DNA of 64,000 nucleotides from Nocardia abscessus (lineage in GTDB: Bacteria; Actinomycetota; Actinomycetes; Mycobacteriales; Mycobacteriaceae). The stretch is taken from contig NZ_JADLQO010000006.1 of assembly GCF_015477775.1 (NCBI RefSeq), positions 310,001 to 374,000 on the forward strand. The letters run 5' to 3'. Made by a program: the position numbers and the translations under genes. This document shows positions 16,261 to 23,887 of the stretch, one piece after another. Numbering within the stretch: the first letter of the stretch is position 1; every line of letters starts with the position of its first letter. The notes under the pieces are model-generated. The model searched no databases. It saw only the letters and a program-made list of their open reading frames with translations, and was not told the origin of the DNA.

Positions 16261-18555
16261 TCATTCCAGCAGGGCAACCGACGCGATCCGGTGCAGCGTG
16301 AAGTGCCGGACCGCGCCGGTGACCGGGTCCAGCGCGTCGAGCTGCCCGTTGCCCACCTTCAGCGGTTCCACCACGCGCTGCGTGGCGACCCCTTGGGCGT
16401 CGACGTAGCCGATGTTCACCGACCGCCGCACCCGCGCCGCGAGCTGGAGCAGGGCGAGGGTCGCGGCGGTGTTGGTCCTGGTGCCGTCCAGGCGCACCGA
16501 CTGACCCGAGCGAGCGCTGGCGGCACGTTCGCTCGCGCGTAGCTCGGTGACGAGCAACTCGAGTTGTTCGGTGCTGGGCGGTGTCGGGCGATACGGCTGC
16601 CGCGCGGCGGGCCGCACCGAGATCCGCGCGCCACGGGGACGCAGATCCACGATCGCGCCGGCCGAATCCTCACCCGCGGGCGCGAAACCGGCCGCGCGCA
16701 ATTGCTCGAGCAGTTCGCCCAGCGGCGCCTGGGCGATGGCGACGGTCGGGGCGATGGACCGCAGCGCCAGCGCGCTCGCCACCGGTGCGGCGAGCACCTG
16801 CGCCAGGAGCGCCGGATCGTCGCTGCGAATGAACGACTGCGCCATGCCCGCGCGCAACTGGCCGTGCCGCCGGGCCACGTCATCGATCAGATAGGTCAGC
16901 GCCTGCGGAATCGGCGTCCGAGAATGCTTGGCGAACAGGGCGTGCAGTTCGGCCGCCGTCAACCCGGCGTCGAGGGCGCGCCGCACCGACGACTCGCCGA
17001 TCCGGTACACCGTCGCCGCGCCCGCGGATTCGACGTCGGCGGCCAGGGCGACGCGGTGTTGCAGGTCGGTGGTGAGCGGACCCGGCGCGATCACCGTCAG
17101 GTCCGCTTGCACCAGCACGTGATCCACCGGCTCCGGCAGCGCCGACTCCATCTCCGCCTCGGCGTCGGCCACGCTGGTCGGCGCCGCGTGCAGCAGCGCC
17201 CGCGCCGCCGAGCCGAGCGCACCGCGGCCGACGAAGCCGAGCGCCGCCGCTTCGGCGAGGGTCTGCTCGACCACCTCCGGACGGAAGTTCCTGCGCCTGC
17301 GCGGCTGCCGCCATGCCAGCACCCGGCCGATGTCCGCCGGGGCCGGCGCCGTACCGGACGGATACTCCGCGAGCAGGCCCAGGACGGCGTGGCGCTCGCG
17401 CGGCGCGTTCGGGGTGCGCAGTTCCAGCGACAGCGCGGCCAGCGGCTTGTCGTTGGCATCGCGCATGCCGATCATCCACGGCGTCCGATCCATTTCCAGC
17501 CAGGTCTGCCCGAGCGCGGCCCAGCGCCGCGCGGGCGGAGACTCCAGCCAGGCGTCCACCAGCGGCGTCGGCGCCCAGAAATCGTCGGTCGAGTCGAAGT
17601 CCGGCGGCGGGTCCGGCAAACCCTTCTCGATCAATTTCGCGGCCGCCAGCAGTTCGACCAGCAAACCGGCTCGCGGCTCGTCGACCCCGGCCTGCTTGGC
17701 GATGCGGCGCAGCTCCCGCACGCCGAGGCCACCCGCGCGCAGTGCGGGAGCGGGCGCCTGGCCGAGCACCTCGAGTACGGCGGCACAGTGCCGCAGCAAC
17801 TCGCCGACCTCGCCCGCCGCGACCGCGTTCACCTCGGCGGGTGGGTATTTGGCGGCGTCCGGTTGCGGCGGCGTCAGCGCATGCGGGTGGGTGACCGGTT
17901 CCCGGCGCAACACCTGGCCGACGGTGACCGGAAGCTCGACGGTCTCGTCATCGATCCAGTGCAGCAGCCTGCGCGCCAGCAGCCGCTGAATCGGTCGATC
18001 GGGGGCAGTGCCCGGTGCGGCGTCCCTGGTGCGGCCACGCGGGCCCGTCGCCGCGAGCTTGTCCAGCAGGGCCCGTTCGGCGGGATCGAGTTCGGTGAGC
18101 GCCGCGACCACCTCGGGTTCGGTGAGGGCGTCGGGGAGCTCGGTCGCGGTGCCGATCGGCCACGGCAACGCCTCGGCGGCCGCCGGAATCAGATGCAATC
18201 CCTGCTCGGCGTCGAGCCAGAGCAGCGCCCGAGCCGTCAGCCGCTCCAGCGCAGCGTCGATCGCGGCGGCCTGCACCCGTTCGCTCAGTTGCACATGCAG
18301 TTCGGCCCGGGTGAGCGGAGGACTGTCGGGGCGCGTCACCCCGTGCACCGCAAGGGTTTCCAGGAGGGCGAATTCCAGGGTGTTCAAATCCTCCGTGGCG
18401 CGCAGCACCGACGCACGCTGTTCGGTACGCGCGGCGAGCACGGCCATCGAGGAGGGCAGCGGCACGGCCAGGTCGGGCCGAAGCTGCAGCAGCGTCACGA
18501 GCTGGGCATCACTGCGGGCACCGAGCCATCCGGCGAGGGAGTCGGTCACGGTCAT
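16261..18555 (-). CDS. Helicase-associated WYL-domain protein (Rv0862c-like, XPB partner neighbourhood)
   Basis: The 764-residue cytosolic protein is a long all-helical array of winged-helix-like segments, ending in a WYL-type domain (about 690-755; SVNIGYVDAQGVATQRVVEPL). It matches the M. tuberculosis Rv0862c family, annotated as helicase-associated and encoded next to XPB. That association suggests a DNA-repair role, perhaps as a regulator or partner of XPB, but there is no direct assay in the sequence. ATG 18555 is used; a GTG at 18564 is also in frame. No NTPase motif is present. The last gene on the opposite strand (LppU-like) abuts its stop codon with no gap. Confidence 0.88.
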   Translation of the reverse strand: MTVTDSLAGWLGARSDAQLVTLLQLRPDLAVPLPSSMAVLAARTEQRASVLRATEDLNTLEFALLETLAVHGVTRPDSPPLTRAELHVQLSERVQAAAIDAALERLTARALLWLDAEQGLHLIPAAAEALPWPIGTATELPDALTEPEVVAALTELDPAERALLDKLAATGPRGRTRDAAPGTAPDRPIQRLLARRLLHWIDDETVELPVTVGQVLRREPVTHPHALTPPQPDAAKYPPAEVNAVAAGEVGELLRHCAAVLEVLGQAPAPALRAGGLGVRELRRIAKQAGVDEPRAGLLVELLAAAKLIEKGLPDPPPDFDSTDDFWAPTPLVDAWLESPPARRWAALGQTWLEMDRTPWMIGMRDANDKPLAALSLELRTPNAPRERHAVLGLLAEYPSGTAPAPADIGRVLAWRQPRRRRNFRPEVVEQTLAEAAALGFVGRGALGSAARALLHAAPTSVADAEAEMESALPEPVDHVLVQADLTVIAPGPLTTDLQHRVALAADVESAGAATVYRIGESSVRRALDAGLTAAELHALFAKHSRTPIPQALTYLIDDVARRHGQLRAGMAQSFIRSDDPALLAQVLAAPVASALALRSIAPTVAIAQAPLGELLEQLRAAGFAPAGEDSAGAIVDLRPRGARISVRPAARQPYRPTPPSTEQLELLVTELRASERAASARSGQSVRLDGTRTNTAATLALLQLAARVRRSVNIGYVDAQGVATQRVVEPLKVGNGQLDALDPVTGAVRHFTLHRIASVALLE

Positions 18556-18682
18556 CCCATCCACCCTACGACGCCGGGACCGGTCGATCGGATTCCGTCA
18601 CGCGGGACCCGAACGCAAACCTTGTGTCACCCGACTGGTACGGCCTGAATACTCGGAAGGGCGGCACCGCTAGCATGGGGCC

Positions 18683-18871
18683 GTGGTGAACAAATCGAAG
18701 AAATCCTATGTCGACAACGGCTGGCCGAAGGTGGAAGACGGCGACCATGCGGTCACCGAACTGTCCTCGGCCCGCTCCGGTGGTCTGTCGCCCTACGGCG
18801 AGGACACCGAGTTTCCGGTTCCCGCCGAGCAGTTGCCCTACATGCACCCGAACACGGTGATCAACCGCTGA
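18683..18871 (+). CDS. Small conserved protein (Rv0863-like position)
   Basis: The 62-residue soluble acidic protein starts with GTG 18683 (KSKKSYVDNGWPKVEDGDH). It lacks a signal or membrane segment. It lies divergently from the WYL protein gene exactly where mycobacteria encode Rv0863, a short conserved hypothetical; I judge it the likely equivalent from position and general sequence feel. It is followed by the bidirectional hairpin at 18900-18939. Function unknown. The genes moaC2, mog and moaE2, which follow Rv0863 in M. tuberculosis, are absent here, so the next gene is rpfA. Confidence 0.7.
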   Translation: MVNKSKKSYVDNGWPKVEDGDHAVTELSSARSGGLSPYGEDTEFPVPAEQLPYMHPNTVINR

Positions 18872-18899
18872 GCGCGCGACCGGAACGTTCTCGGCTACG

Positions 18900-18939
18900 A
18901 AGAAGGGCCCCGCATCCACGTTGATGCGGGGCCCTTCTT
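18900..18939. terminator. Bidirectional intrinsic terminator between the Rv0863-like gene and rpfA
   Basis: A perfect 17-bp stem (18900-18916 with 18923-18939) encloses a six-base loop CACGTT. The plus-strand 3' arm ends CCCTTCTT, and by symmetry the minus strand does too. The genes converge on it from both sides: the small protein ends at 18871 and rpfA ends at 18955. Strong seen evidence for a terminator; strength not measured. Confidence 0.9.
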
Positions 18940-18954
18940 GAAGCTGGGTGGCGA

Positions 18955-19581
18955 TCAGGAGGGCAGCAGGCCCTTGTTCGCCTCGTAGAAGTTCACGACC
19001 GCGGGGTCGAGGGTGATTCCGCTGGACTTGGCGGCGCTGAAGAAGTCGAGAGCTTCCTTCGGCACCTGCACGCCCTGGCTCTGGACGACCTCGAGGGCGC
19101 GGTCCACAGCGGAGAAGATCTGCTGCGTGTCCGCCGGCGCGGCCTGGGCGGCCTGCGGCGCGGGGTTCCAGCGCGGTGTCTCTTCGGTGGCGGGCGCGGA
19201 GCGCGGGGTGGGCGCGCTGCTCAGGCCCAGCTTGGACGAGCAGGAGGGCCAAGCGCCCCAGCCCTGCGAGGCGAGCACCTTCTCGGCGACCGCGATCTGC
19301 TGTTCGCGGCTGGCCTGGTTGGCGGAGGCGGCGTACTCCTGGCCGCCGTGTGCGCGCCAGGTGCTGGGCGAGAACTGCAGCCCGCCTTGGAAACCGTTGC
19401 CGGTGTTGATGCCCCAGTTGCCGCCGGCCTCGCACTGAGCGAGTCGATCCCAGTCGGAGTCGGGTGCCGCGCTGGCGTTGCCTGCGAATGCCACACCGGC
19501 GGTGCCGATGATGGCCCCGGTGACGGCAACCTTGGCTACCGTGCGGCCGGTCGAGCTTGGCTTGCGATGGCGTCCACTCAT
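18955..19581 (-). CDS. rpfA: Resuscitation-promoting factor (RpfA-like, secreted)
   Basis: Rpf proteins are secreted muralytic enzymes that cleave peptidoglycan and help dormant cells resume growth. The 208-residue preprotein has a Sec signal (VAKVAVTGAIIGTAGVAFAG ending near Asn-Ala-Ser-Ala) and directly after it the Rpf domain (about 38-115) with DRLAQCEAGGNWGINTGNGF, GGLQFSPSTW and a second Cys in AWPSCSSKLG; the catalytic Glu is in QCEAGG. A Pro/Ala-rich linker and a C-terminal helical region without a recognised domain follow. It is shorter than mycobacterial RpfA. ATG 19581 has AGAGGAAG upstream. The upstream region holds a ydaO-type leader (19600-19760) and a CRP-type site (19907-19922). 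Confidence 0.93.
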   Translation of the reverse strand: MSGRHRKPSSTGRTVAKVAVTGAIIGTAGVAFAGNASAAPDSDWDRLAQCEAGGNWGINTGNGFQGGLQFSPSTWRAHGGQEYAASANQASREQQIAVAEKVLASQGWGAWPSCSSKLGLSSAPTPRSAPATEETPRWNPAPQAAQAAPADTQQIFSAVDRALEVVQSQGVQVPKEALDFFSAAKSSGITLDPAVVNFYEANKGLLPS

Positions 19582-19599
19582 ATCGGGTTCGTCTTCCTC

Positions 19600-19760
19600 T
19601 CGACGCACCTGCGACATCTTCGGTTCTGGTTCGGACTGAGAGGTCGTCCGTTCCGCCCTCGCCCCTACGTTTCCGTTGGGGTTCCGGTACCCGCGGGGCG
19701 AGGCTCGGTGCGGCGGGCCGGTGGTCGCCGGGGTGTCCCGGCTGGATAAGACGGTACGAC
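19600..19760 (-). promoter_or_regulatory. ydaO/yuaA-type (c-di-AMP) riboswitch in the rpfA leader
   Basis: Reading the minus strand from about 19760, the leader shows the ydaO landmarks: CCGGGACACCCCGG stem, CGGAACCCCAACGGAAACG followed by TAGGGGCGA, and a 3' block CTCTCAGTCCGAACC, then TCGCAGGTGCG. Rpf genes of actinobacteria commonly carry this class, which binds cyclic di-AMP and turns expression off. Edges are approximate; the covariance model was not run. Confidence 0.72.
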
Positions 19761-19906
19761 GAACCGCGGGAAAAATCACTATTTGGTAACCGGCGTGTAC
19801 CACTGGGTCTCGACGCGATATCAGGTGGGGAATAAGTCTTCGCGCAGCTAGAGCAGCCACGGCCGCTCATCTCGACCGCCGACACCACTCCGTGACCTCC
19901 TCGTAA

Positions 19907-19922
19907 TGTGATGAGGATCACA
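19907..19922. promoter_or_regulatory. CRP/Rv3676-type operator upstream of rpfA
   Basis: TGTGATGAGGATCACA fits TGTGA-N6-TCACA exactly. It lies about 150 bases upstream of the riboswitch on the rpfA strand. In M. tuberculosis, the CRP homologue Rv3676 is known to control rpfA. An overlapping palindrome, TCACACGTGTGA (19918-19929), shares its right arm. The site match is seen; binding is inferred. Confidence 0.7.
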
Positions 19923-19972
19923 CGTGTGAGTGGGTAACGAACGCGTCGGGTAACCAGTTCGCGGCGATCGCA

Positions 19973-20116
19973 GCCCTGCGCTCCGGTTCAGCCCTGCGCT
20001 CCGGTTCAGCCCTGCGCTCCGGTTCCGCCCCGCGCTCCGGTTCCGCCCCGCGCTCCGGTTCCGCCCCGCGCTCCGGTTCCGCCCCGCGCTCCGGTTCCGC
20101 CCCGCGCTCCGGTTCA
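19973..20116. repeat. 18-bp tandem repeat, eight copies
   Basis: Eight head-to-tail copies of an 18-base unit, GCCC(T/C)GCGCTCCGGTTC(A/C), run without spacers; copies 1-3 have T at position 5, copies 4-8 have C, and the last base alternates between A and C. The final copy contains the stop codon (20114-20116) of the membrane protein gene that ends here, so the array is its 3' untranslated flank. No spacers means this is not a CRISPR array. Confidence 0.95.
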
Positions 20117-20356
20117 GCGGGATCTGCGGCCCGAGCGCAGCGTGAACACCAGGGCGAGTACGAACCCCAGCGGCGCGAGCATCGCGCCGAAGTAGAGCCA
20201 CAGTCCCGGCTCGCCGTCGCTGAGGATGGGGATCGCGAAGATGACGACGATGGCCAGCAATCCCAGCGCGAACAGGCAGAGCGCGAGCTGCAGCAACCAA
20301 TCGCCGCGCCGCCGTGGGGCGCCGCCGGAAGGGTTCGGAGCGGAAGGGTTCGTCAC
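20114..20356 (-). CDS. Small two-span membrane protein (Rv0870c-like position)
   Basis: The 80-residue protein has a basic, Pro-rich N-terminus followed by two hydrophobic helices (LLQLALCLFALGLLAIVVIFAI and LWLYFGAMLAPLGFVLALVF) and a basic tail. It should be a cytoplasmic-membrane hairpin with both ends inside. M. tuberculosis has a small membrane gene, Rv0870c, beside cspB in the same place; this is probably its counterpart. The GTG at 20356 is chosen to match the hydrophobic layout; the frame continues upstream to 20428 without a better site. It is divergent from cspB. Its stop codon lies in the last unit of the tandem array. Confidence 0.65.
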   Translation of the reverse strand: MTNPSAPNPSGGAPRRRGDWLLQLALCLFALGLLAIVVIFAIPILSDGEPGLWLYFGAMLAPLGFVLALVFTLRSGRRSR

Positions 20357-20456
20357 GGCTCGACGGTAAAACTGATGTGCTTGCGTTATTCGCACCGGGG
20401 TAGACTCGATGGCAATCGCGTCCTGCAATCCTGCTGGGCGCGTTCTTTTCGCACAG

Positions 20457-20483
20457 AAAAAGGGCCGGTCGTGCGACCGGCCC
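20457..20483 (-). terminator. Minus-strand intrinsic terminator in the upstream region of cspB
   Basis: A ten-pair inverted repeat, GGGCCGGTCG (20462-20471) with CGACCGGCCC (20474-20483), is followed on the minus strand by a run of T (complement of AAAAA at 20457-20461). It would stop minus-strand transcription entering from the sulfatase side before the membrane protein gene. In the sense direction it is a hairpin in the cspB leader, ending about 60 bases before the start. Confidence 0.6.
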
Positions 20484-20544
20484 GGTGGACAGATGTGCTC
20501 GGGCCGTAGGGGTCCGAGTTTTCGATGACGAACGGGTGAGCGCA

Positions 20545-20964
20545 GTGCCGACCGGCAGGGTGAAGTGGTACGACGTCGAAAAGGGCTTCGGCTTCCTTTC
20601 CCAGGACGAGGGTGAGGACGTCTACGTCCGCTCGTCCGCGTTGCCCCAAGGCGTCGAAGGCCTCAAGCCCGGCCAGCGCGTCGAGTTCGGCATGGCCGCG
20701 GGTCGCCGCGGTCCCCAGGCGTTGAGCGTCAAGCTGCTCGAGGCGCCGCCGTCGGTCCGGCAGGGCCAGGAACGCAACGCGCGCAAGGAACCTGTCGCGC
20801 GCAACCACACCCCCGACGAGCTGCACGGCATGGTCGAGGACATGATCACCCTGCTCGAGGCGAAGGTGCAGCCGGATCTGCGCAAGGGCAAGTACCCGGA
20901 TCGCAAGACGGCGCAACGCATCTCGGAGGTCGTCCGCGCGGTCGCGCGCGAACTGGACCGATAG
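20545..20964 (+). CDS. cspB: Cold-shock-domain protein (CspB/Rv0871-like)
   Basis: The 139-residue protein has an N-terminal cold-shock domain (1-70) with RNP1 KGFGFLSQDEG and RNP2 VYVRSSAL, which binds single-stranded RNA or DNA. A C-terminal extension (HTPDELHGMVEDMITLLEAK and DRKTAQRISEVVRAVAREL) is the hallmark of the Rv0871 group rather than the short 67-residue CspA type. It probably acts as an RNA chaperone. GTG 20545 is used; a second in-frame GTG at 20536 exists. The leader before it holds a strong hairpin. It is divergent from the small membrane protein gene, as in M. tuberculosis. Confidence 0.92.
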   Translation: MPTGRVKWYDVEKGFGFLSQDEGEDVYVRSSALPQGVEGLKPGQRVEFGMAAGRRGPQALSVKLLEAPPSVRQGQERNARKEPVARNHTPDELHGMVEDMITLLEAKVQPDLRKGKYPDRKTAQRISEVVRAVARELDR

Positions 20965-21002
20965 TCGTTGCCGTGCCCGCGGCGAACTCCGCGGGCTCGG
21001 CA

Positions 21003-22535
21003 TCAGATACCGCGTAGTTCTCGGGCGACGAGGTCGTCGACGAGATCGTTCATCTCCTCGACCAGGTGGGCCGCGCCGCCGTCGTGGGCGAGGTTGTGCA
21101 TCTCGTGCGGATCCTCCTGCCGGTCGTAGAGCTCGTAGTCGAATTCGTGGCGGGCCCCCGCGATTTCGCGGGGCGTCGAGTAGCGGGCGAAGCTGTAGCG
21201 GGGTGTCACCGCGCCCCGCAGGCAGTATTCGACGCCCGCTGCTTGACCACCGCTGGATTTGGCGTCGGAGGTGAGCAGGAGCGCGTCGCGCAGGGAGTTC
21301 GCTGGGTGCGTCAGCAAAGGCGTGAGGTCTTTACCGACGAGTGGGCCTGCCGCGGCATCGATCCCGGCGAGTGCGGCCAGGGTCGGTACCAGGTCGATGT
21401 GTGAAGTCAGTGCGGCAGTGCTGGTTCCCTGCGTGGCGGGGTTGCGGGGGTCGGCGATGACCAACGGCACCCGGTTGTTCTCGCGGTAGATCATCGCGCC
21501 CTTCTGCCGCAGTCCGTGCGCGCCGCCGAGTTCGCCGTGGTCGGCGACCCGGACCACGACGGTGTTGCCCGCGGCGCCACTGTGGTCCAACGCGTCGAGG
21601 ACCTCGGTCATCAATTCGTCGGTGCGGCGCAGCAATTCCAGATACCAGTTGCCCCACTGCCGCCATCGGGTGCGCCCGAGAGGCGAATCGACGTCGTTCG
21701 GCATCAGACCGCCGACGGCCTCGTTCATGGTGCGCCACACCGTCTGTACCCGCGGTTTGGTCGACAGGTCGGACTCGAAGTTCGGCGGTACGTCGGCGCC
21801 GTGATCGGGCACGTCCGCCAGCCGGTAGAAGCGCGGGCAGTACATCATGTCGTGCGGGTTCACCATGCTGACCACGCACAGCCATGGCTGAGGGTCGCTG
21901 CCGTGCCGTCGCAGCCAGCCGACGGCGTTCTCGACGACGCCGGGGTCTTCGTGGGCGCCCTCGTTCGGCCCGCCGCCGGACAGGATGTCGTAGGCCTCGT
22001 CGAATCCATAAGCCGACAGCGCCGCGCTCTCGGTGCCGACCGGCTCGGAAAGGTGCCATTTTCCGATGTAGGCCGTCCGATAGCCGGCGTTCTTCAGCAC
22101 CGTCCCGATGGTCGGGATCGTGGTGTCGAGATTCGGGCTCCAGGCGTGCAGCGGTCCGAGGACCGCGCCCATGAGGTCGTTGCCGCGGACGTTGTCGGTC
22201 ATGCCGGTGACCGGTGCGTGGGATCCGGTGAAGAACGCCGATCGCGCGGGCGAGCACGGCGCCGTCGGCGAATGATGCATGGCGAACCGGACCCCGGCGG
22301 CCGCCACCCGCTCGCGGGCGGGCAGTGCGAAGCCCGCGGGCAGGACGACATCCGCGCGCTCCTGGTCGGTCATGATCACCAAGATGTTCGGCCGCGCCGC
22401 CTGCGCCGCGCCGGCCCGCGCGGCGAGCGCGCCGCTCAGGGCGGGCACGGAGGCGGCGGCCATCATCGCGAGGACCTGACGTCGGCTCGGTGCAGGCGGG
22501 CGGGCGCACGCGAGGAACTGATCGGAGTCGGACAC
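21003..22535 (-). CDS. Tat-exported sulfatase (formylglycine-dependent)
   Basis: The 510-residue preprotein begins with a twin-arginine signal (Ser-Arg18-Arg19-Gln-Val-Leu, then a hydrophobic Ala-rich core), so it is exported folded. The sulfatase motif Cys94-Ser-Pro-Ala-Arg98 is the formylglycine site; ILVIMTDQERAD gives the metal-binding start, and GYRTAYIGKWHL the second conserved block. It should hydrolyse sulfate esters on an extracellular substrate not predictable here. The GTG at 22535 is preferred, with AGGAAGG nine bases upstream. It is divergent from a TetR gene 111 bases away, so substrate-controlled expression through that regulator is likely. A formylglycine-generating enzyme is not in this window. 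Confidence 0.93.
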   Translation of the reverse strand: MSDSDQFLACARPPAPSRRQVLAMMAAASVPALSGALAARAGAAQAARPNILVIMTDQERADVVLPAGFALPARERVAAAGVRFAMHHSPTAPCSPARSAFFTGSHAPVTGMTDNVRGNDLMGAVLGPLHAWSPNLDTTIPTIGTVLKNAGYRTAYIGKWHLSEPVGTESAALSAYGFDEAYDILSGGGPNEGAHEDPGVVENAVGWLRRHGSDPQPWLCVVSMVNPHDMMYCPRFYRLADVPDHGADVPPNFESDLSTKPRVQTVWRTMNEAVGGLMPNDVDSPLGRTRWRQWGNWYLELLRRTDELMTEVLDALDHSGAAGNTVVVRVADHGELGGAHGLRQKGAMIYRENNRVPLVIADPRNPATQGTSTAALTSHIDLVPTLAALAGIDAAAGPLVGKDLTPLLTHPANSLRDALLLTSDAKSSGGQAAGVEYCLRGAVTPRYSFARYSTPREIAGARHEFDYELYDRQEDPHEMHNLAHDGGAAHLVEEMNDLVDDLVARELRGI

Positions 22536-22646
22536 GGGACAGGCCTTCCTACCGGGTGGAACGGGCACCCCACTGTAACTGATGAATTGACGAAATCATT
22601 CAGTAAGACTTTTTAGCTGGTGGAGTCGCCGCGATACTGTGCACTG

Positions 22647-23243
22647 GTGTCAGGAACCGAGACGACGTCCGCTACGGCACGCGGTGAGCAGACGCGGCAG
22701 GCAATCCTCGACGTCGCCACACGCCGGTTCGCCGACCAAGGTTTCCGCAACACCTCGGTGGCGGCGGTGGCCCGCGAGGTGGGTTTGGCGCCATCGGCGG
22801 TGTATTTCCACTTCGCGGACAAAGAGGCTCTGTTCGTCGCCGCGTTCGACCGCGACGCCGCACGGCTCTGTGACGCGGCGCTGCCCCAGTCGGGTTCGAT
22901 GGACGCCGTGTACTGGCAGCAGGTCGTCAGCCGGTTCGTGACCAGGCTCGACGCCTACCCGCTGGTGCGTCGAGTGCTCGCCGGACAGGAGCCGGGACTG
23001 CTCGTTCGACTGGTCGACGGTGTTGTGCCGCAGCGCATCCGGCAAGTGCTCGAAGCAGGACTGCGCGCCGGTCAGCAGTCCGGGGACATCGCCGAAGACC
23101 TCGATCCGCGGGACACCGCGATCGCGCTCGAGGCCGTCTTCACCGCGGTGATCATCACCGTGGTGCAGGTCGGCGGGAGCGGCAGCTCGGAGCGTATCGA
23201 CGCCGTCGGCCGCTTGGTGCGGGCCGCGCTCACCCCGACATGA
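22647..23243 (+). CDS. TetR-family transcriptional regulator, next to the sulfatase
   Basis: The 198-residue protein has an N-terminal helix-turn-helix (TRQAILDVATRRFADQGF and VAREVGLAPSAVYFHFADKEALF) and a helical ligand-binding domain of standard length. TetR proteins are usually dimeric repressors that release DNA when bound to a small molecule. It is divergent from the sulfatase gene; the intergenic DNA contains a GATGAATT/AATCATTC imperfect inverted repeat (22580-22602) that could be its operator. The GTG at 22647 lies seven bases after a -10-like TACTGT (22635-22640), consistent with a leaderless mRNA. An ATG-like start at 22620 in frame would place extra residues before the HTH. Confidence 0.85.
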   Translation: MSGTETTSATARGEQTRQAILDVATRRFADQGFRNTSVAAVAREVGLAPSAVYFHFADKEALFVAAFDRDAARLCDAALPQSGSMDAVYWQQVVSRFVTRLDAYPLVRRVLAGQEPGLLVRLVDGVVPQRIRQVLEAGLRAGQQSGDIAEDLDPRDTAIALEAVFTAVIITVVQVGGSGSSERIDAVGRLVRAALTPT

Positions 23244-23305
23244 TCGTCCGGCGCGTCAGGCGTGGTGACCCGGCCGGAAGCGCCGAGACCGCCGCTCGAT
23301 GCCGC

Positions 23306-23887
23306 CTACGCCGTGCTGATCGACCAGGTCGCGTGCGGCACGTAGAACTCCCGGCCCGTTTCGTCGCGGGCGAGGATCGGCAACTGGAATTCGACGCCGA
23401 TCAGACGCAGATCGGGTTCGGGCTTCGAATCGATGGTGAGCGCAAGGGCGCGGTCGGGATAGTCGTTGCGGCTGATCACCTGGTCGACCTTCTCGCCGTT
23501 GGGCAGCAGGTAGACGAGCTGGGCGAGCCAGGGCGCGTCGGCGACCTTCTTAGGCAGCGACAGTTGCAGGGGGTAACCGGCGGGAACTTCCAATTCGACG
23601 GTGCGGCCACGGTGGCAGTCCGGCGCGTCCGGGGCGCAGTTCAACGTCTCGAACACCGTGCCGGCCACGTCGTCCTCGGGCAGGATGCGGCAGTCCTGCA
23701 TGGTCACCGCGCAGTAACTGAACGGCCGCACGGTGACCGTCTTGCCGTGCGCGTAGGCGGTGAGGGTGACGTCGGGTTCGTCGGCGTTGCGGACCAGCAC
23801 CGCCAGAACGCCCGCGAAGGCGACGGTGAGCACGAGCAGGGCGGCCGCGACCAGCGCGACGATCGTGCGTGCGTTGAGCTTGCTCAC
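23306..23887 (-). CDS. DUF2771 membrane-anchored protein (Rv0875c-like)
   Basis: The 193-residue protein has one N-terminal hydrophobic helix (IVALVAAALLVLTVAFAGVLAV) acting as a signal anchor, then an exported beta-rich domain with four Cys in pairs (PFSYCAVTMQDC and LNCAPDAPDCH). It fits the DUF2771 family, of unknown function, found beside an MFS gene in actinobacteria. It starts with GTG 23887, whose GTGA overlaps the stop of the MFS gene upstream, so translation is coupled. M. tuberculosis has the same order, Rv0876c then Rv0875c, suggesting that the two proteins work together at the membrane. No catalytic residues are recognised. Confidence 0.8.
   Translation of the reverse strand: MSKLNARTIVALVAAALLVLTVAFAGVLAVLVRNADEPDVTLTAYAHGKTVTVRPFSYCAVTMQDCRILPEDDVAGTVFETLNCAPDAPDCHRGRTVELEVPAGYPLQLSLPKKVADAPWLAQLVYLLPNGEKVDQVISRNDYPDRALALTIDSKPEPDLRLIGVEFQLPILARDETGREFYVPHATWSISTA

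Noticed and set aside
16564..18648. Plus-strand open frame of 694 codons opposite the WYL protein gene
   Set aside because: Arg/Gln-rich composition without domains; the minus-strand protein matches a known family over its length.
19918..19929. Palindrome TCACACGTGTGA as a separate operator
   Set aside because: It overlaps the CRP-type match and its arms are in the wrong order for a CRP site; it could be a second site but nothing supports that independently.
19973..20116. Possible CRISPR array
   Set aside because: The 18-base units are directly adjacent without spacers and no cas genes are near.
19848..20300. Minus-strand frame containing repeated Asn-Arg-Ser-Ala-Gly-Arg units
   Set aside because: It is only the 18-bp tandem array read in another frame; it overlaps the membrane protein gene and has no ribosome site or family.
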